A stretch of 56,232 nt of DNA from Lachnospiraceae bacterium (GTDB lineage Bacteria; Bacillota; Clostridia; Lachnospirales; Lachnospiraceae), in the NCBI GenBank assembly GCA_016288005.1, contig JAEEXY010000013.1, forward strand, positions 1-56,232, in the 5' to 3' direction. The notes below the pieces were generated by a model that worked only from the letters and a program-made list of their open reading frames with translations, was not told the DNA's origin and searched no databases. This document shows positions 17,127-24,945 of the stretch, one piece after another (the first letter of the stretch is position 1; each line of letters opens with the position of its first letter). The translations under genes and the position numbers were made by a program.

Positions 17127-17154
17127 CCCGGCAGCCGGAACTAAGGCTGCCGGG
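17127..17154 (+). other. Intercistronic hairpin after feoB
   Basis: A perfect 10-bp GC-rich stem (CCCGGCAGCC / GGCTGCCGGG) with an 8-nt loop and no U-tract, between feoB and its small partner gene. More likely an mRNA processing or stability element than a terminator. Confidence 0.6.
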
Positions 17155-17179
17155 ATAAGAGTGAGAAGCGGAGGATAAT

Positions 17180-17350
17180 ATGCTTGAGTTTTTATCCGAA
17201 AATCTCGGAACTATCATTGTTGCGGCGGTTTTGCTCGTTATCGTATTTTTTGTCGTAAGAAGCATGATCGTCTCGAAAAAGAAAGGAAAAACCACCTGCG
17301 GGTGCGGCTGCGCGAACTGCGCGATGAACGGCACCTGCCATAAAAAATGA
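17180..17350 (+). CDS. FeoB-associated Cys-rich membrane protein
   Basis: A 56-residue protein with a GGAGG site shortly before its ATG. Residues ~10-30 form one membrane helix (GTIIVAAVLLVIVFFVVRSM), followed by a Lys-rich stretch. The tail CGCGCANCAMNGTC has five cysteines, a likely metal-binding cluster in the cytoplasm by the positive-inside rule. It matches the FeoB_associated family, small proteins found next to FeoB in Firmicutes and thought to play a FeoC-like role. It is the last gene of the feo operon and is followed at once by a terminator. Confidence 0.85.
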   Translation: MLEFLSENLGTIIVAAVLLVIVFFVVRSMIVSKKKGKTTCGCGCANCAMNGTCHKK

Positions 17351-17386
17351 AAGATTTAACCCTGAAGTTAAGTCTTTTATTTTTTA
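17351..17386 (+). terminator. Terminator of the feo operon
   Basis: A 10-bp stem (AAGATTTAAC / GTTAAGTCTT with one G-U) around a CCTGAA loop, followed by a long T-rich tract. It starts directly after the stop of the Cys-rich gene. Confidence 0.85.
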
Positions 17387-17394
17387 AATGTACA

Positions 17395-17410
17395 GTTAGA
17401 CAAGGCTAAC
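17395..17410. promoter_or_regulatory. Metal operator copy 5 (second dtxR-like gene)
   Basis: GTTAG-ACAAGG-CTAAC, 27 bp before the ATG at 17438 and just after the feo terminator. It suggests that the second repressor gene and the genes behind it are metal-regulated, possibly autoregulated. No clear promoter boxes were found around it. Confidence 0.78.
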
Positions 17411-17437
17411 TGCCTGAAAAGGGGTTTAAAAGGATAT

Positions 17438-17827
17438 ATGGTACTGACTGCTACTAATAATTCTACCGAGGATTATCTGAAAAATATTTTGATCCTGCAT
17501 ACCAGAAACGGCTGCGTAAGGGCTGTCGACCTGGCTGCGGAACTGGGAGTGACGAAACCCAGCGTCAGCGCGGCAATGAAGAGACTCCGCGCGAAAAAGC
17601 TGGTATTCATAAACGAAAACGGTCATATATGCCTCACCGAGGCCGGCAGGGCCATTGCCGAAGAGATCAACAGCAAACATGAGCTGATCAAGCATTTTCT
17701 CATGAACATAGGCGTAAATGAAAAAACTGCGGCAAAAGAAGCATGCAGCATCGAGCATGCCATAGGTGAAGAAACATATGCCCGTTTGGGGGAATTCTGC
17801 AGCAAAACTATGCTCGGTCTTAAATAA
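17438..17827 (+). CDS. DtxR/MntR-family metal-dependent repressor, short form (2)
   Basis: A 129-residue paralogue of the repressor at 13529, again without an SH3 domain. Winged helix: EDYLKNILIL, VRAVDLAAELGVTKPSVSAA and LVFINENGHICLTEAGR. Metal region: SKHELIKHFLMNIGV and KEACSIEHAIGEET, with the C..EH pattern. An AAAGGA site precedes the ATG. It lies directly behind operator copy 5 and 26 nt before a methyltransferase gene, so it probably leads that operon. Two similar repressors with one operator type raise the question of which one reads which metal. Confidence 0.9.
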   Translation: MVLTATNNSTEDYLKNILILHTRNGCVRAVDLAAELGVTKPSVSAAMKRLRAKKLVFINENGHICLTEAGRAIAEEINSKHELIKHFLMNIGVNEKTAAKEACSIEHAIGEETYARLGEFCSKTMLGLK

Positions 17828-17853
17828 GACGGGATCATCAACAGGAGGTAAAA

Positions 17854-18645
17854 ATGAAAGCTGATTACAAAAACTGGATGCCGAAGGGCATGGTACTCAC
17901 AACAGCGTGCGGAGCGGGGATCGCGCTGATACTCTATATCGTATTCGGGATCGCTCCGGTGCTGCAGGAAGGGACTTTAAAAACGGTCCTCGGCATCGTA
18001 TTTCTTGTACTTACGATCGTACTGGCGCTGGTTGCCTTGTGGATGTTCCTGATGTACAGGGCATTTTCGTACAACGGAAAGAGGCAGATGTCAAAGCAGA
18101 TCATTGAAGGCATCGCGGCATATGTGAAGATTCCCGACGGAGGAAAAGGACTCGATGTGGGATGCGGAAGCGGAGCCCTCGCGATAGCCTGCGCCAAAAG
18201 AAATCCGAAGGCAGAGATGGTCGGTATCGACCGCTGGGGCAAGGAATATGCTTCTTTTTCAAAACAGCTCTGCGAGAACAATTCAAAGGCTGAAGGAGTC
18301 AGCAATACTTCGTTCATGCAAGGCGACGCCTGCAAGCTGCCCTTTGAGAACGAGACCTTCGACGCGGTGACCAGTAATTACGTGTATCACAATATCCCGA
18401 GCAGAGACAGGCAGGGCATTCTTCTCGAAACCCTGCGCACGCTTAAAAAGGGCGGCACTTTCGCCATACATGACATCATGTCCAAAGCCAGATACGGGGA
18501 TATGCAGGCATTTGCGAAGAAACTGAAGGACATGGGCTATTCCGAAGTACAGCTCATCGACACCACGAACGGAAAGTTCATGACCCGGTTCGAGGCCCTC
18601 TGGATGGAGCTTTCGGGCTCGACGCTGCTCGTAGGAAAGAAATGA
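17854..18645 (+). CDS. Membrane-anchored class I SAM methyltransferase
   Basis: A 263-residue protein with a strong AGGAGG site. Two N-terminal membrane helices (residues ~12-33 and ~43-68) tether a cytoplasmic Methyltransf_11-type domain. SAM-binding motif I is LDVGCGSGALAIA near residue 100, the acidic motif II is VGIDRWG, and motif IV is FDAVTSNYVYHNIP. The end is FEALWMELSGSTLLVGKK. A substrate cannot be named; small-molecule or lipid methylation is possible. It follows the second dtxR-like gene by 26 nt and probably shares its metal control. Confidence 0.85.
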   Translation: MKADYKNWMPKGMVLTTACGAGIALILYIVFGIAPVLQEGTLKTVLGIVFLVLTIVLALVALWMFLMYRAFSYNGKRQMSKQIIEGIAAYVKIPDGGKGLDVGCGSGALAIACAKRNPKAEMVGIDRWGKEYASFSKQLCENNSKAEGVSNTSFMQGDACKLPFENETFDAVTSNYVYHNIPSRDRQGILLETLRTLKKGGTFAIHDIMSKARYGDMQAFAKKLKDMGYSEVQLIDTTNGKFMTRFEALWMELSGSTLLVGKK

Positions 18646-18666
18646 AGATTAAGGATTGAATTTTTA

Positions 18667-19449
18667 ATGAAAATACATGAGTTTGGAAAGGAAAACTTAC
18701 AGGTCATAGTGCTGGTACATCCTTCGATCGTTATGTGGGATTACTTTGAATACGTTATCCCGTTGATGGAGAAAAAATATCATCTGGTCATTCCGGCCAT
18801 TCCGGGATACGATCCTGAGGTGAAGGGTGATTTTTCGAGTGTTGAAGAGATATCGGCAGAATTGGAAGACTGGCTTATTGGGAATGATCTTCGGGATGTG
18901 GCTTGCATCTACGGATGTTCCATGGGCGGAAGCATTGTCGTGAGAATCCTGGCGGATAACAGGCTGAATATCCGGAGTGCCGTTATCGACGGCGGGATCA
19001 CGCCGTACCAATTCCCTTGGATCATTACGAGATTTATAGCGATAAAGGACTTTTTGCTGATATATACAGGCAAGATCGGCGGAGCGAAGCTCCTGGAAAA
19101 GGCGTTTTCTACGGATGAGCTGTCAGAAGAGGATGTTCAATATGCCGCTAAGGTATTAAAGATGATCAGTGCGAAGACCATCTGGAGGACATTTGAGTCC
19201 TGCAACAATTATTCTATGCCGGGAGATATCAGGACAGACTGCAAACACATTGAATACTGGATTGCGGAGAAGGAAGTTAAAGATCGCAGAGGTGATGTGG
19301 CTTACATAAAGGAAAACTTTCCGGACACAAAATTCAGAAAGATCAAAGCTGTCGGACACGGAGGATTGGCACCTTTTAACCCGGAAAAATTTGCAAGAGG
19401 AATAGATCGGGCCGTTAAGGAAGCTATGCCGGGCTTACCAGACATGTGA
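18667..19449 (+). CDS. Alpha/beta hydrolase (1)
   Basis: A 260-residue cytoplasmic alpha/beta-hydrolase fold without a signal peptide. Oxyanion region VLVHPSIVMWDYF; nucleophile elbow YGCSMGGSIV (Ser near residue 85); likely catalytic His in VGHGGLAPFNPEKF near residue 230. Esterase, lactonase or peptidase activity cannot be told apart. It follows the methyltransferase by 21 nt; the ribosome site is weak (AAGGAT). It is the first of three unrelated-looking alpha/beta hydrolases in 5 kb. Confidence 0.82.
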   Translation: MKIHEFGKENLQVIVLVHPSIVMWDYFEYVIPLMEKKYHLVIPAIPGYDPEVKGDFSSVEEISAELEDWLIGNDLRDVACIYGCSMGGSIVVRILADNRLNIRSAVIDGGITPYQFPWIITRFIAIKDFLLIYTGKIGGAKLLEKAFSTDELSEEDVQYAAKVLKMISAKTIWRTFESCNNYSMPGDIRTDCKHIEYWIAEKEVKDRRGDVAYIKENFPDTKFRKIKAVGHGGLAPFNPEKFARGIDRAVKEAMPGLPDM

Positions 19450-19510
19450 ATTTTATCAGGCGTTCCGATCTTTCGGACGGACCTGCCTGCTATGATGAGG
19501 TGATAAGGAA

Positions 19511-20437
19511 GTGAAAGGAATTCAGTTTGATCCGGTAAAGGATGGTTTTTACGGAACATGGTACGAGAACCCGAAAGGATCCGATTGTGCCATGATCGGA
19601 TTGTTTGGGGATGATCCAAATGATTATATGGCCAAATGCGGCGCAAAATGGCTTCATAAACAGGGCGTGAACTGCATGGCGATGTCTCCCGGCAAGAAGG
19701 ATTACAGTCATGTAAACTGCCCGCTTGAGAGGATAGAAACTGCCATTAACTGGTTAAAAGGACACGGTAATAAAAAGATCGGCATCATGGGAATGTCCAC
19801 GGCCGGGATGCATTCTCTGGTGGCTGCGTCGTTTTTTTCCGATATTACCCTGACATTCGGTATCACGGCAAGTGATTTTGTTTGGCAGGGATTTGAACAG
19901 GGGAAAAAGGACGGATGCAAGGAGTGGCCGGTTCCGAACGCTTCAACCCTTTCGTGGAATGGCGAGCCTCTCCCGTATATGCCTTTTGTATATAAGCATC
20001 CCGAGTACTGGCAAAAAATTCAGGAAGAGACGAAGGGGTCGGGAGATTTTATCCGCTCTTCAAATCTGTTTATTGATTCGGAAAAAGCACGACCTCATAC
20101 CGAAGAGGAAATGATAAAGATCGAAAACATAAACGGGAAACTGATCCTGATCGGTGCGGACGATGACGGCTTGTGGGAAGCGGGCAAATATGTGCGGCGC
20201 ATGGACGAGCGCTTAAAGAGCAGACCGCATAAATGTGAGTATGAGGCGGTTGCTTACAAATACGGTACGCACTTTGTATTGCCTGAAGGATTATTGAGAA
20301 TTGCGATGCCGGTCGGGTTAAAGTTCATACTGCGTTTTATGTTTAAGTCTGCGAAGGAACACCCGAATGAGTGCGAGGAAACCAGAAGGGATATTGACAG
20401 AAGGCTTTCGAAGGCACTAAAAGAGTGGAAAACTTAA
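19511..20437 (+). CDS. Alpha/beta hydrolase (2), BAAT acyl-thioesterase-like
   Basis: A 308-residue protein starting at GTG (19511), six nt after GAGGTGAT, a near-perfect ribosome site. The core resembles the C-terminal domain of bile acid-CoA:amino acid N-acyltransferase/acyl-CoA thioesterases: GKKIGIMGMSTAGMHSL-like elbow (here KKIGIMGMSTAGM, Ser near 96), ITASDFVWQGF, and a late LILIGADDDGLW and THFVLPEGL (likely Asp and His). The elbow reads GMSTAG, so the second Gly of GxSxG is shifted. Function beyond a serine hydrolase is not supported. Confidence 0.8.
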   Translation: MKGIQFDPVKDGFYGTWYENPKGSDCAMIGLFGDDPNDYMAKCGAKWLHKQGVNCMAMSPGKKDYSHVNCPLERIETAINWLKGHGNKKIGIMGMSTAGMHSLVAASFFSDITLTFGITASDFVWQGFEQGKKDGCKEWPVPNASTLSWNGEPLPYMPFVYKHPEYWQKIQEETKGSGDFIRSSNLFIDSEKARPHTEEEMIKIENINGKLILIGADDDGLWEAGKYVRRMDERLKSRPHKCEYEAVAYKYGTHFVLPEGLLRIAMPVGLKFILRFMFKSAKEHPNECEETRRDIDRRLSKALKEWKT

Positions 20438-20455
20438 GCGAAGGAGAATCGGACC

Positions 20456-21151
20456 ATGCAGACTGATTACAGTAAACCTGATTGGGAAAGAATAGCACAT
20501 TTATTTAAACTAGGGATCATTTCATCTCTTCTGGCGCTTATAGGCGGCGATATGCTGCTGGGATGGGGAACCGCCGATATGTCACTGACAGGCATGGCCC
20601 GGTATTTCTCCAGATATAGCGCGGTTTCGGATACAAGGATCTTCTGGGCGGCCACGCTGGGGATGATAGGGATCGCGATAGAGACATTGTGCTTCTTCGG
20701 AGTATACCGCGTCATTGCTGCGAGGTCCGATAAATATGCACATGCTTTCAGGGCGGGACTGATCGGGATGATGTTATTCGGACCGTTTTGCCACGTTATG
20801 TGCTGCGCGGTGATATATCATCATAACGCTGTGACAGGAATAGACCCGGATATAGCGATAGATGAGGCCCTGCAGTTCGCAAAACTATTTCTTCTGCCTG
20901 TTACGGTTATCTTTTTCATATTCTTTATGATCATGAATATAGTCCAGATAACGGCATTCGCAAAAGGGAAAACCCCTTATCCGAGATGGTGTGCGGTGTT
21001 TACGATGCTGACCGGAATTATTGATATAGTGATCTTGAAAGCGGTCGGCAATCATGCGTGGGCTTGTGCACTGTCAACCGGATGGCTAAGCTTCGGCAGC
21101 ATGATCACATTTTCGGGGCTCTTACTGAATATCCCCCAGAGAAAGGGGTAA
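20456..21151 (+). CDS. Six-helix integral membrane protein (DUF6796-like)
   Basis: A 231-residue polytopic protein with about six hydrophobic segments: residues ~20-40, 63-85, 98-122, 140-165, 178-195 and 205-225. It resembles the uncharacterised DUF6796 family; this is from memory of the family look, not a search. A GAAGGAG site precedes the ATG, and the gene follows the BAAT-like hydrolase by 18 nt. Cys-Cys and His-His pairs (MCCAVIYHHNAV) sit at the outer end of a helix and could bind metal, but that is only suggestive. Confidence 0.75.
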   Translation: MQTDYSKPDWERIAHLFKLGIISSLLALIGGDMLLGWGTADMSLTGMARYFSRYSAVSDTRIFWAATLGMIGIAIETLCFFGVYRVIAARSDKYAHAFRAGLIGMMLFGPFCHVMCCAVIYHHNAVTGIDPDIAIDEALQFAKLFLLPVTVIFFIFFMIMNIVQITAFAKGKTPYPRWCAVFTMLTGIIDIVILKAVGNHAWACALSTGWLSFGSMITFSGLLLNIPQRKG

Positions 21152-21187
21152 ACGAACATGAGATTTCTGGCGCGGAGAGGAAGAAGC

Positions 21188-22159
21188 ATGAGGACTTTGG
21201 TTTTCGGAGTGGGAGTAATAGGAGCGTATCTGGCGCATGCTCTGTGCAAGGGCGGTAATAAAGTATGCATACTCGCCAGGGAAGAGCGTGCCGCGTCTCT
21301 GAACAGGAACGGTCTGGTCATATATCATCATCTGCAGCATAAGACCACAAAAGACAGGGTCGAAGCCGTGACGGATATTGCCGGGCGCGAATTCGACGCA
21401 GCCTTTGTAGTTATGCCTTATCACAAACTTGAAAAGGCGCTGCCTCAGATCTGTGAGATCAAGACAAAAGTGCTGATCCTCGTCGGAAACGATCTGTCGC
21501 CGGCAAAGATCCAAGATCATATAAAGAGAAAAGCTCCCGATATAAAGCGCATAATGTTCGGCTTCCAGGTTTCGGGAGGGAAAAAAGAAGCGGACCGTTT
21601 TGTATGCGAGCGTTTCGGCGGAAGCTGGATGGATATCGGCATGCTGCACGGCGAGACTTCTCCGAAACTGAAAACGTACATCGAGAGGATGTTTACAGGA
21701 ACCGGCTATAAGATAAACTGGCAAGGCGATATGGAAGATTACCTGATCTGCCATCCTGCGGCGATCCTTCCGATAGGTTATCTCTCGTATATCTGCGGCG
21801 GAGATCTGAGAAAGTCGACCAGGGAACAGCGTAAAATGATGTTTGACGCATCAGCCGAGGCGTATGCGTTTTTACGGGCCAAGGGCGTAACGGTCTATCC
21901 GACAGGCGATGACAGGTTTTACGGAAAAGGACCGAAGGGCCTGTTGATGAAATTCCTGTATTTCATCATGGCAAAGTCAGCCATAGGAGACCTCGTTGCA
22001 TGCGAGCATTGCAGGAACGCCGTGTCGGAAATGGAGCAGATAGACAGTTTCTATGAAAAACTGATGGAAGGCTATCCCAAAGATAAACTCAAGGTCTGGA
22101 ACAGGCTTCGCTCTATGATGCCGACATGGGATGAATTACACGAAAGGTACGGGAATTGA
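21188..22159 (+). CDS. Ketopantoate reductase-family (PanE/ApbA-like) oxidoreductase
   Basis: A 323-residue NAD(P)-dependent reductase fold. The dinucleotide motif is at the very N-terminus when read from 21188: MRTLVFGVGVIGAYLA, then the NADP-type LAREERAASLNRNGL. An in-frame ATG at 21158 adds 10 residues (MRFLARRGRS) and also has a G-rich stretch upstream. I chose 21188 for its GGAGAGG site and the normal family start. Middle part FVVMPYHKLEKALPQI. The C-terminal helical domain is shorter in recognisable motifs than true PanE, so pantothenate synthesis is not claimed. It probably reduces a small keto acid in the same pathway as its neighbours. Confidence 0.8.
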   Translation: MRTLVFGVGVIGAYLAHALCKGGNKVCILAREERAASLNRNGLVIYHHLQHKTTKDRVEAVTDIAGREFDAAFVVMPYHKLEKALPQICEIKTKVLILVGNDLSPAKIQDHIKRKAPDIKRIMFGFQVSGGKKEADRFVCERFGGSWMDIGMLHGETSPKLKTYIERMFTGTGYKINWQGDMEDYLICHPAAILPIGYLSYICGGDLRKSTREQRKMMFDASAEAYAFLRAKGVTVYPTGDDRFYGKGPKGLLMKFLYFIMAKSAIGDLVACEHCRNAVSEMEQIDSFYEKLMEGYPKDKLKVWNRLRSMMPTWDELHERYGN

Positions 22160-22163
22160 CATT

Positions 22164-22661
22164 ATGCTTTTAACGATATTTCTTACGGTCATATTTTGTG
22201 CGGCAATAACGCTGATGATGTTTGCTGCGGTGGCATTTATTCAGGACAAGAAGTTCTTTTCCTCGGCGCCGAAAGAAGCGCAGGAAGCGTTGCTCCCCAG
22301 GAATAAGGAACTCTTCTATGGAGCGCGGACGATCGGATGGACACTAATGGTTTTCAGTTTTCTCATGATCATCGGCGTCGGAGTGATCTCGATCTGGGAC
22401 GGCTTCAGGAGCGGTTTTTCTTTTTGGCAGTTCTTTTTCAGATTTGTATTCATCTTCTCGGTTTATAAGATCTACGATATGATCTGCTTTGATTACTTTT
22501 TGCTTATGAAGTTCCGGTTTTTCCAGTTCTATTTCCCGGAAGTGGAAAGTGTGTATTCGAACAGAAAGTATGGATATAACATCAAGAGCCAGCTGATAAA
22601 ACTGCTGGTTATCTTTCCTGCCGCATCGGCTCTTGCGGCATGGATCTGCTCACAATTCTGA
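22164..22661 (+). CDS. Small integral membrane protein of unknown function
   Basis: A 165-residue protein with about four hydrophobic segments (residues ~2-25, 53-75, 85-108, 140-160). I do not recognise a family. The start at 22164 is four nt after the reductase stop; an in-frame ATG at 22131 would overlap that gene by 29 nt and precede the first helix with 11 polar residues. The ribosome site is weak (AAAGG within the previous gene), consistent with translational coupling. Confidence 0.65.
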   Translation: MLLTIFLTVIFCAAITLMMFAAVAFIQDKKFFSSAPKEAQEALLPRNKELFYGARTIGWTLMVFSFLMIIGVGVISIWDGFRSGFSFWQFFFRFVFIFSVYKIYDMICFDYFLLMKFRFFQFYFPEVESVYSNRKYGYNIKSQLIKLLVIFPAASALAAWICSQF

Positions 22662-22708
22662 GATCAAAGAGAAAGAGCAGTTGAATTAATTATTGTGGAG
22701 GAGTAAAA

Positions 22709-23476
22709 ATGCAGTTCGAAGAAATGGGAAATATGTCGGGAAAGACACTGATGCTGCTGCCCGGAACCTGCTGTGACTGGCAGACAAACTTTGGGACAGT
22801 GATTCCTTTTCTCTCGGAGAAATATCACCTGATCTGTGTGAATTATGACGGATTTGACGGAAGTGACGCGATATTCCCTGACATGATAACAGTCACTGAG
22901 AAGATCGAGAAATATATTCTTGAAAAACACGACGGACGTATCGACGGAGCGATCGGATCGTCGCTGGGTTCCAGTTTTGTCGGACAGCTGATCATGAGGA
23001 AGAAGATCCACATGGATCATGGCATTTTTGGCAGCCCCGACCTCGACCAAAGCGGAAAGGTTTCGGCCAAACTTCAATCCATGCTGGTGGTTCCGCTTCT
23101 TACAAGTTTTACCAAGGGTGAGAAGAAGCGAAACAAGACCAAGGAGAAGCTTAAGAGTATCTTCCTTATGGACGATGATGCAGCGGAGAAATTCGTGAAC
23201 TGTTTCTCCAAATTCAGCCCCGAATCTATCAAGAACGAGTACTATACCGACCTGCTCACACATCTTGAAGACGATATTCAGGTCGAGCACACGAAAGCGC
23301 ATTTTATCTACGCCAATAAGATGGGCGAGAAATATCTGAAGCGTTATAAAAAGTATTTTCATGATCCTGACATACGCGAATTTAACATGCAGCACGAACA
23401 ATGGCTGTTTGGCGGAGCGGAATTTGCCGCGCCGGTCTTGAAGGCGATAGATGAGTTTATGGAAATGCCGGTGTAA
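22709..23476 (+). CDS. Alpha/beta hydrolase (3)
   Basis: A 255-residue cytoplasmic alpha/beta-hydrolase with a GGAGGAG site. Oxyanion region LLPGTCCDWQTNFG, nucleophile elbow GAIGSSLGSSFVG (GSSLG, Ser near residue 86). The end is shorter than typical, with no clear GHG; the catalytic His may lie in MQHEQWLFGGAEF. It is related in layout to the hydrolase at 18667 but not closely similar. It is followed 18 nt later by an ATC-hydrolase-family gene. Confidence 0.78.
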   Translation: MQFEEMGNMSGKTLMLLPGTCCDWQTNFGTVIPFLSEKYHLICVNYDGFDGSDAIFPDMITVTEKIEKYILEKHDGRIDGAIGSSLGSSFVGQLIMRKKIHMDHGIFGSPDLDQSGKVSAKLQSMLVVPLLTSFTKGEKKRNKTKEKLKSIFLMDDDAAEKFVNCFSKFSPESIKNEYYTDLLTHLEDDIQVEHTKAHFIYANKMGEKYLKRYKKYFHDPDIREFNMQHEQWLFGGAEFAAPVLKAIDEFMEMPV

Positions 23477-23494
23477 GGAAAGGGGCTGATTGCC

Positions 23495-24139
23495 ATGATG
23501 AAATACAAAGGAGCATTTATAAAGCTGTTTCCGCCCATGCTTAAGAAGTACATGATCGAGCAGTATGGGAAGGAAGTAACCCGTAAAGCCTTTAAAGGAG
23601 CCCCCGCTATATACAGGGAGATGCTTGCGGATTGCGATGACATCGGGGCGGATAATCCGATGGCCAAGAATATCTATATGTGCTTTGTTTTTCTTGCTAT
23701 CTGGAAAGCTGCAGACGGAGCTGTTGATCCGGATGGTCTTCGGGTTGTGATCCGAAAATGGATGAAGAGCAAACTGGTCGGAAAGCTGATGGGCGGCAAA
23801 GATCTGAATAAGCCCGAGGATATGGAAAGCGCCAAAAGAAGATTTCATGCCATGCAGGCTTGGGCGGATGCACATCCTGAGTACAGGGATAAGACATGGG
23901 ATTTTAATTTTGATGAGACTAAGCATAGGGATGGAAGCTATTATCACTTTACCAGATGTCCTATCGAAGCTTTTGCGAGAAAGAACGGATATCTGGAAAT
24001 ACTTCCCGTCTGTTGTGACATAGATTATCTGACTACGGAATTATCGCACGGAGTGCTTCACAGAGAGCAGACTTTGGCTACCGGCGGTGAAATGTGTGAT
24101 TATTGGATCGTTCCGGACAGGCTTAAAGATCCAAAGTGA
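23495..24139 (+). CDS. L-2-amino-thiazoline-4-carboxylate hydrolase family protein
   Basis: A 214-residue protein matching the ATC_hydrolase family. The founding member opens a thiazoline ring to give a cysteine derivative, but most members are of unknown function. Signature segments: FHFTRCPI-type motif (YYHFTRCPIEAFARKNG near residue 150), then EILPVCCDIDYLTTEL. The conserved Cys residues after LPV are present. Position between a hydrolase and a membrane gene in a metal-regulated cluster suggests work on a thiazoline- or cysteine-containing small molecule. That is inference; the family call is fairly firm. The sequence after its stop stays open in another frame (see 24140). Confidence 0.78.
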   Translation: MMKYKGAFIKLFPPMLKKYMIEQYGKEVTRKAFKGAPAIYREMLADCDDIGADNPMAKNIYMCFVFLAIWKAADGAVDPDGLRVVIRKWMKSKLVGKLMGGKDLNKPEDMESAKRRFHAMQAWADAHPEYRDKTWDFNFDETKHRDGSYYHFTRCPIEAFARKNGYLEILPVCCDIDYLTTELSHGVLHREQTLATGGEMCDYWIVPDRLKDPK

Positions 24140-24239
24140 TGAAGTATCACAGAAGATCAGAGAAGAAAACGGCATAGTTACAGCCGCAGATGCTATAGAG
24201 AATTATTTTTCGGAGAAAGACGCAGGCGGAAGAAAATGA
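24140..24239 (+). other. Open frame remnant between two genes
   Basis: In the frame two bases off the ATC-hydrolase-family gene, this stretch reads coding-like without a start codon, through QKIREENGIVTAADAIE, and ends at a TGA overlapping the next gene's ATGATG. It may be the tail of a frameshifted gene or a lost small gene. I do not recognise it. Confidence 0.3.
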
Positions 24240-24733
24240 TGCTTATTGTAAAAGTTATTATCGAGGGACTCGGACTCGGATTTCTGTTGTATCTTATGTG
24301 CGCCATAGGTATCAGAAACGGCGCAATTGGCATGGTTCACCTCTATAGCAGCGAGGTGCAAAAACGTGTGATCGAAAACGGGCTTACCACGGCAGAAGAG
24401 ATAAAAAGAAGGAGCATTCTTTTTAAGGCTTTGTGTATCCCTGGGTATTTCATTTATGTCCTTGTATGCGCTTATGCGATCAACGGCGCGAGAGGTTTTA
24501 TAAGCGGTTTCTGGCAGATGTTTGCAATTCTTTCTATCATGAATATCATTGACAGGCTCCTTGTGGACGGATATTGGGTAGGCCATACGGATGCATGGAA
24601 TATACCCGGGACTGAGGATTTGAAGCCTTATATCACGGCCAGGGATAAGATGAAAAAATGGATCATGGGCACAGCCGGAATGGCGGTCATATCTGCCGCG
24701 CTTTCCGGGATCATGTGCCTGATCTTAAAGTGA
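24236..24733 (+). CDS. Small integral membrane protein of unknown function
   Basis: A 165-residue protein with about four hydrophobic segments (residues ~3-25, 62-82, 88-108, 142-163) and a soluble loop with WVGHTDAWNIPGTEDLKPY between the third and fourth. No family recognised. It starts at ATGATG, so 24236 or 24239. The ribosome site is weak (GGAAGA), and the start overlaps the open remnant before it. It is the last recognisable gene of the metal-linked cluster before operator copy 6. Confidence 0.65.
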   Translation: MMLIVKVIIEGLGLGFLLYLMCAIGIRNGAIGMVHLYSSEVQKRVIENGLTTAEEIKRRSILFKALCIPGYFIYVLVCAYAINGARGFISGFWQMFAILSIMNIIDRLLVDGYWVGHTDAWNIPGTEDLKPYITARDKMKKWIMGTAGMAVISAALSGIMCLILK

Positions 24734-24769
24734 TCGTTCTCGAAGGAATAACAGTAAGGAGAGCGTAAG

Positions 24770-24913
24770 ATGAACAGACTTATAAAAACAACGTGCGCTA
24801 TTGCCGCTGAGGAAATAGGTGCGGATAAGGCAGACAGGATCGCAGGCAACGCGATGCGTTTTTATAATGTATTGTTTTGCCTTTTAAAACGGTGCATAGT
24901 TAGCGAGTGCTAA
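24770..24913 (+). CDS. Possible 47-residue small protein ending in an operator
   Basis: A small frame with a good AAGGAGAG site five nt before ATG. The translation starts MNRLIKTTCAIAAEEIGADK and ends LLKRCIVSEC. Its last codons and stop lie inside operator copy 6. It could be a real small protein, the remains of a longer gene, or an upstream peptide. A TATAAT at 24863-24868 lies inside it and may be the -10 box for the ABC transporter, which argues against strong coding constraint. Confidence 0.35.
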   Translation: MNRLIKTTCAIAAEEIGADKADRIAGNAMRFYNVLFCLLKRCIVSEC

Positions 24914-24914
24914 C
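24899..24914. promoter_or_regulatory. Metal operator copy 6 (ABC transporter)
   Basis: GTTAG-CGAGTG-CTAAC, 32 bp before the ATG of the first ABC half-transporter and about 30 bp after a TATAAT. It links this exporter pair to the feo regulator. Confidence 0.78.
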
Positions 24915-24945
24915 TGTTTAAAACATTAAACAAGGGAGGAAGGAA

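Noticed and set aside
17351-17386. TTAAC-N6-GTTAA as a ninth metal operator
   Set aside because: The half-site order is inverted relative to GTTAG-N6-CTAAC, and the element has all features of a terminator.
22664-23947. 427-codon minus-strand open frame across the third hydrolase and ATC-hydrolase-like genes
   Set aside because: It spans two convincing plus-strand genes, has no ribosome site or recognisable domain, and is a codon shadow.
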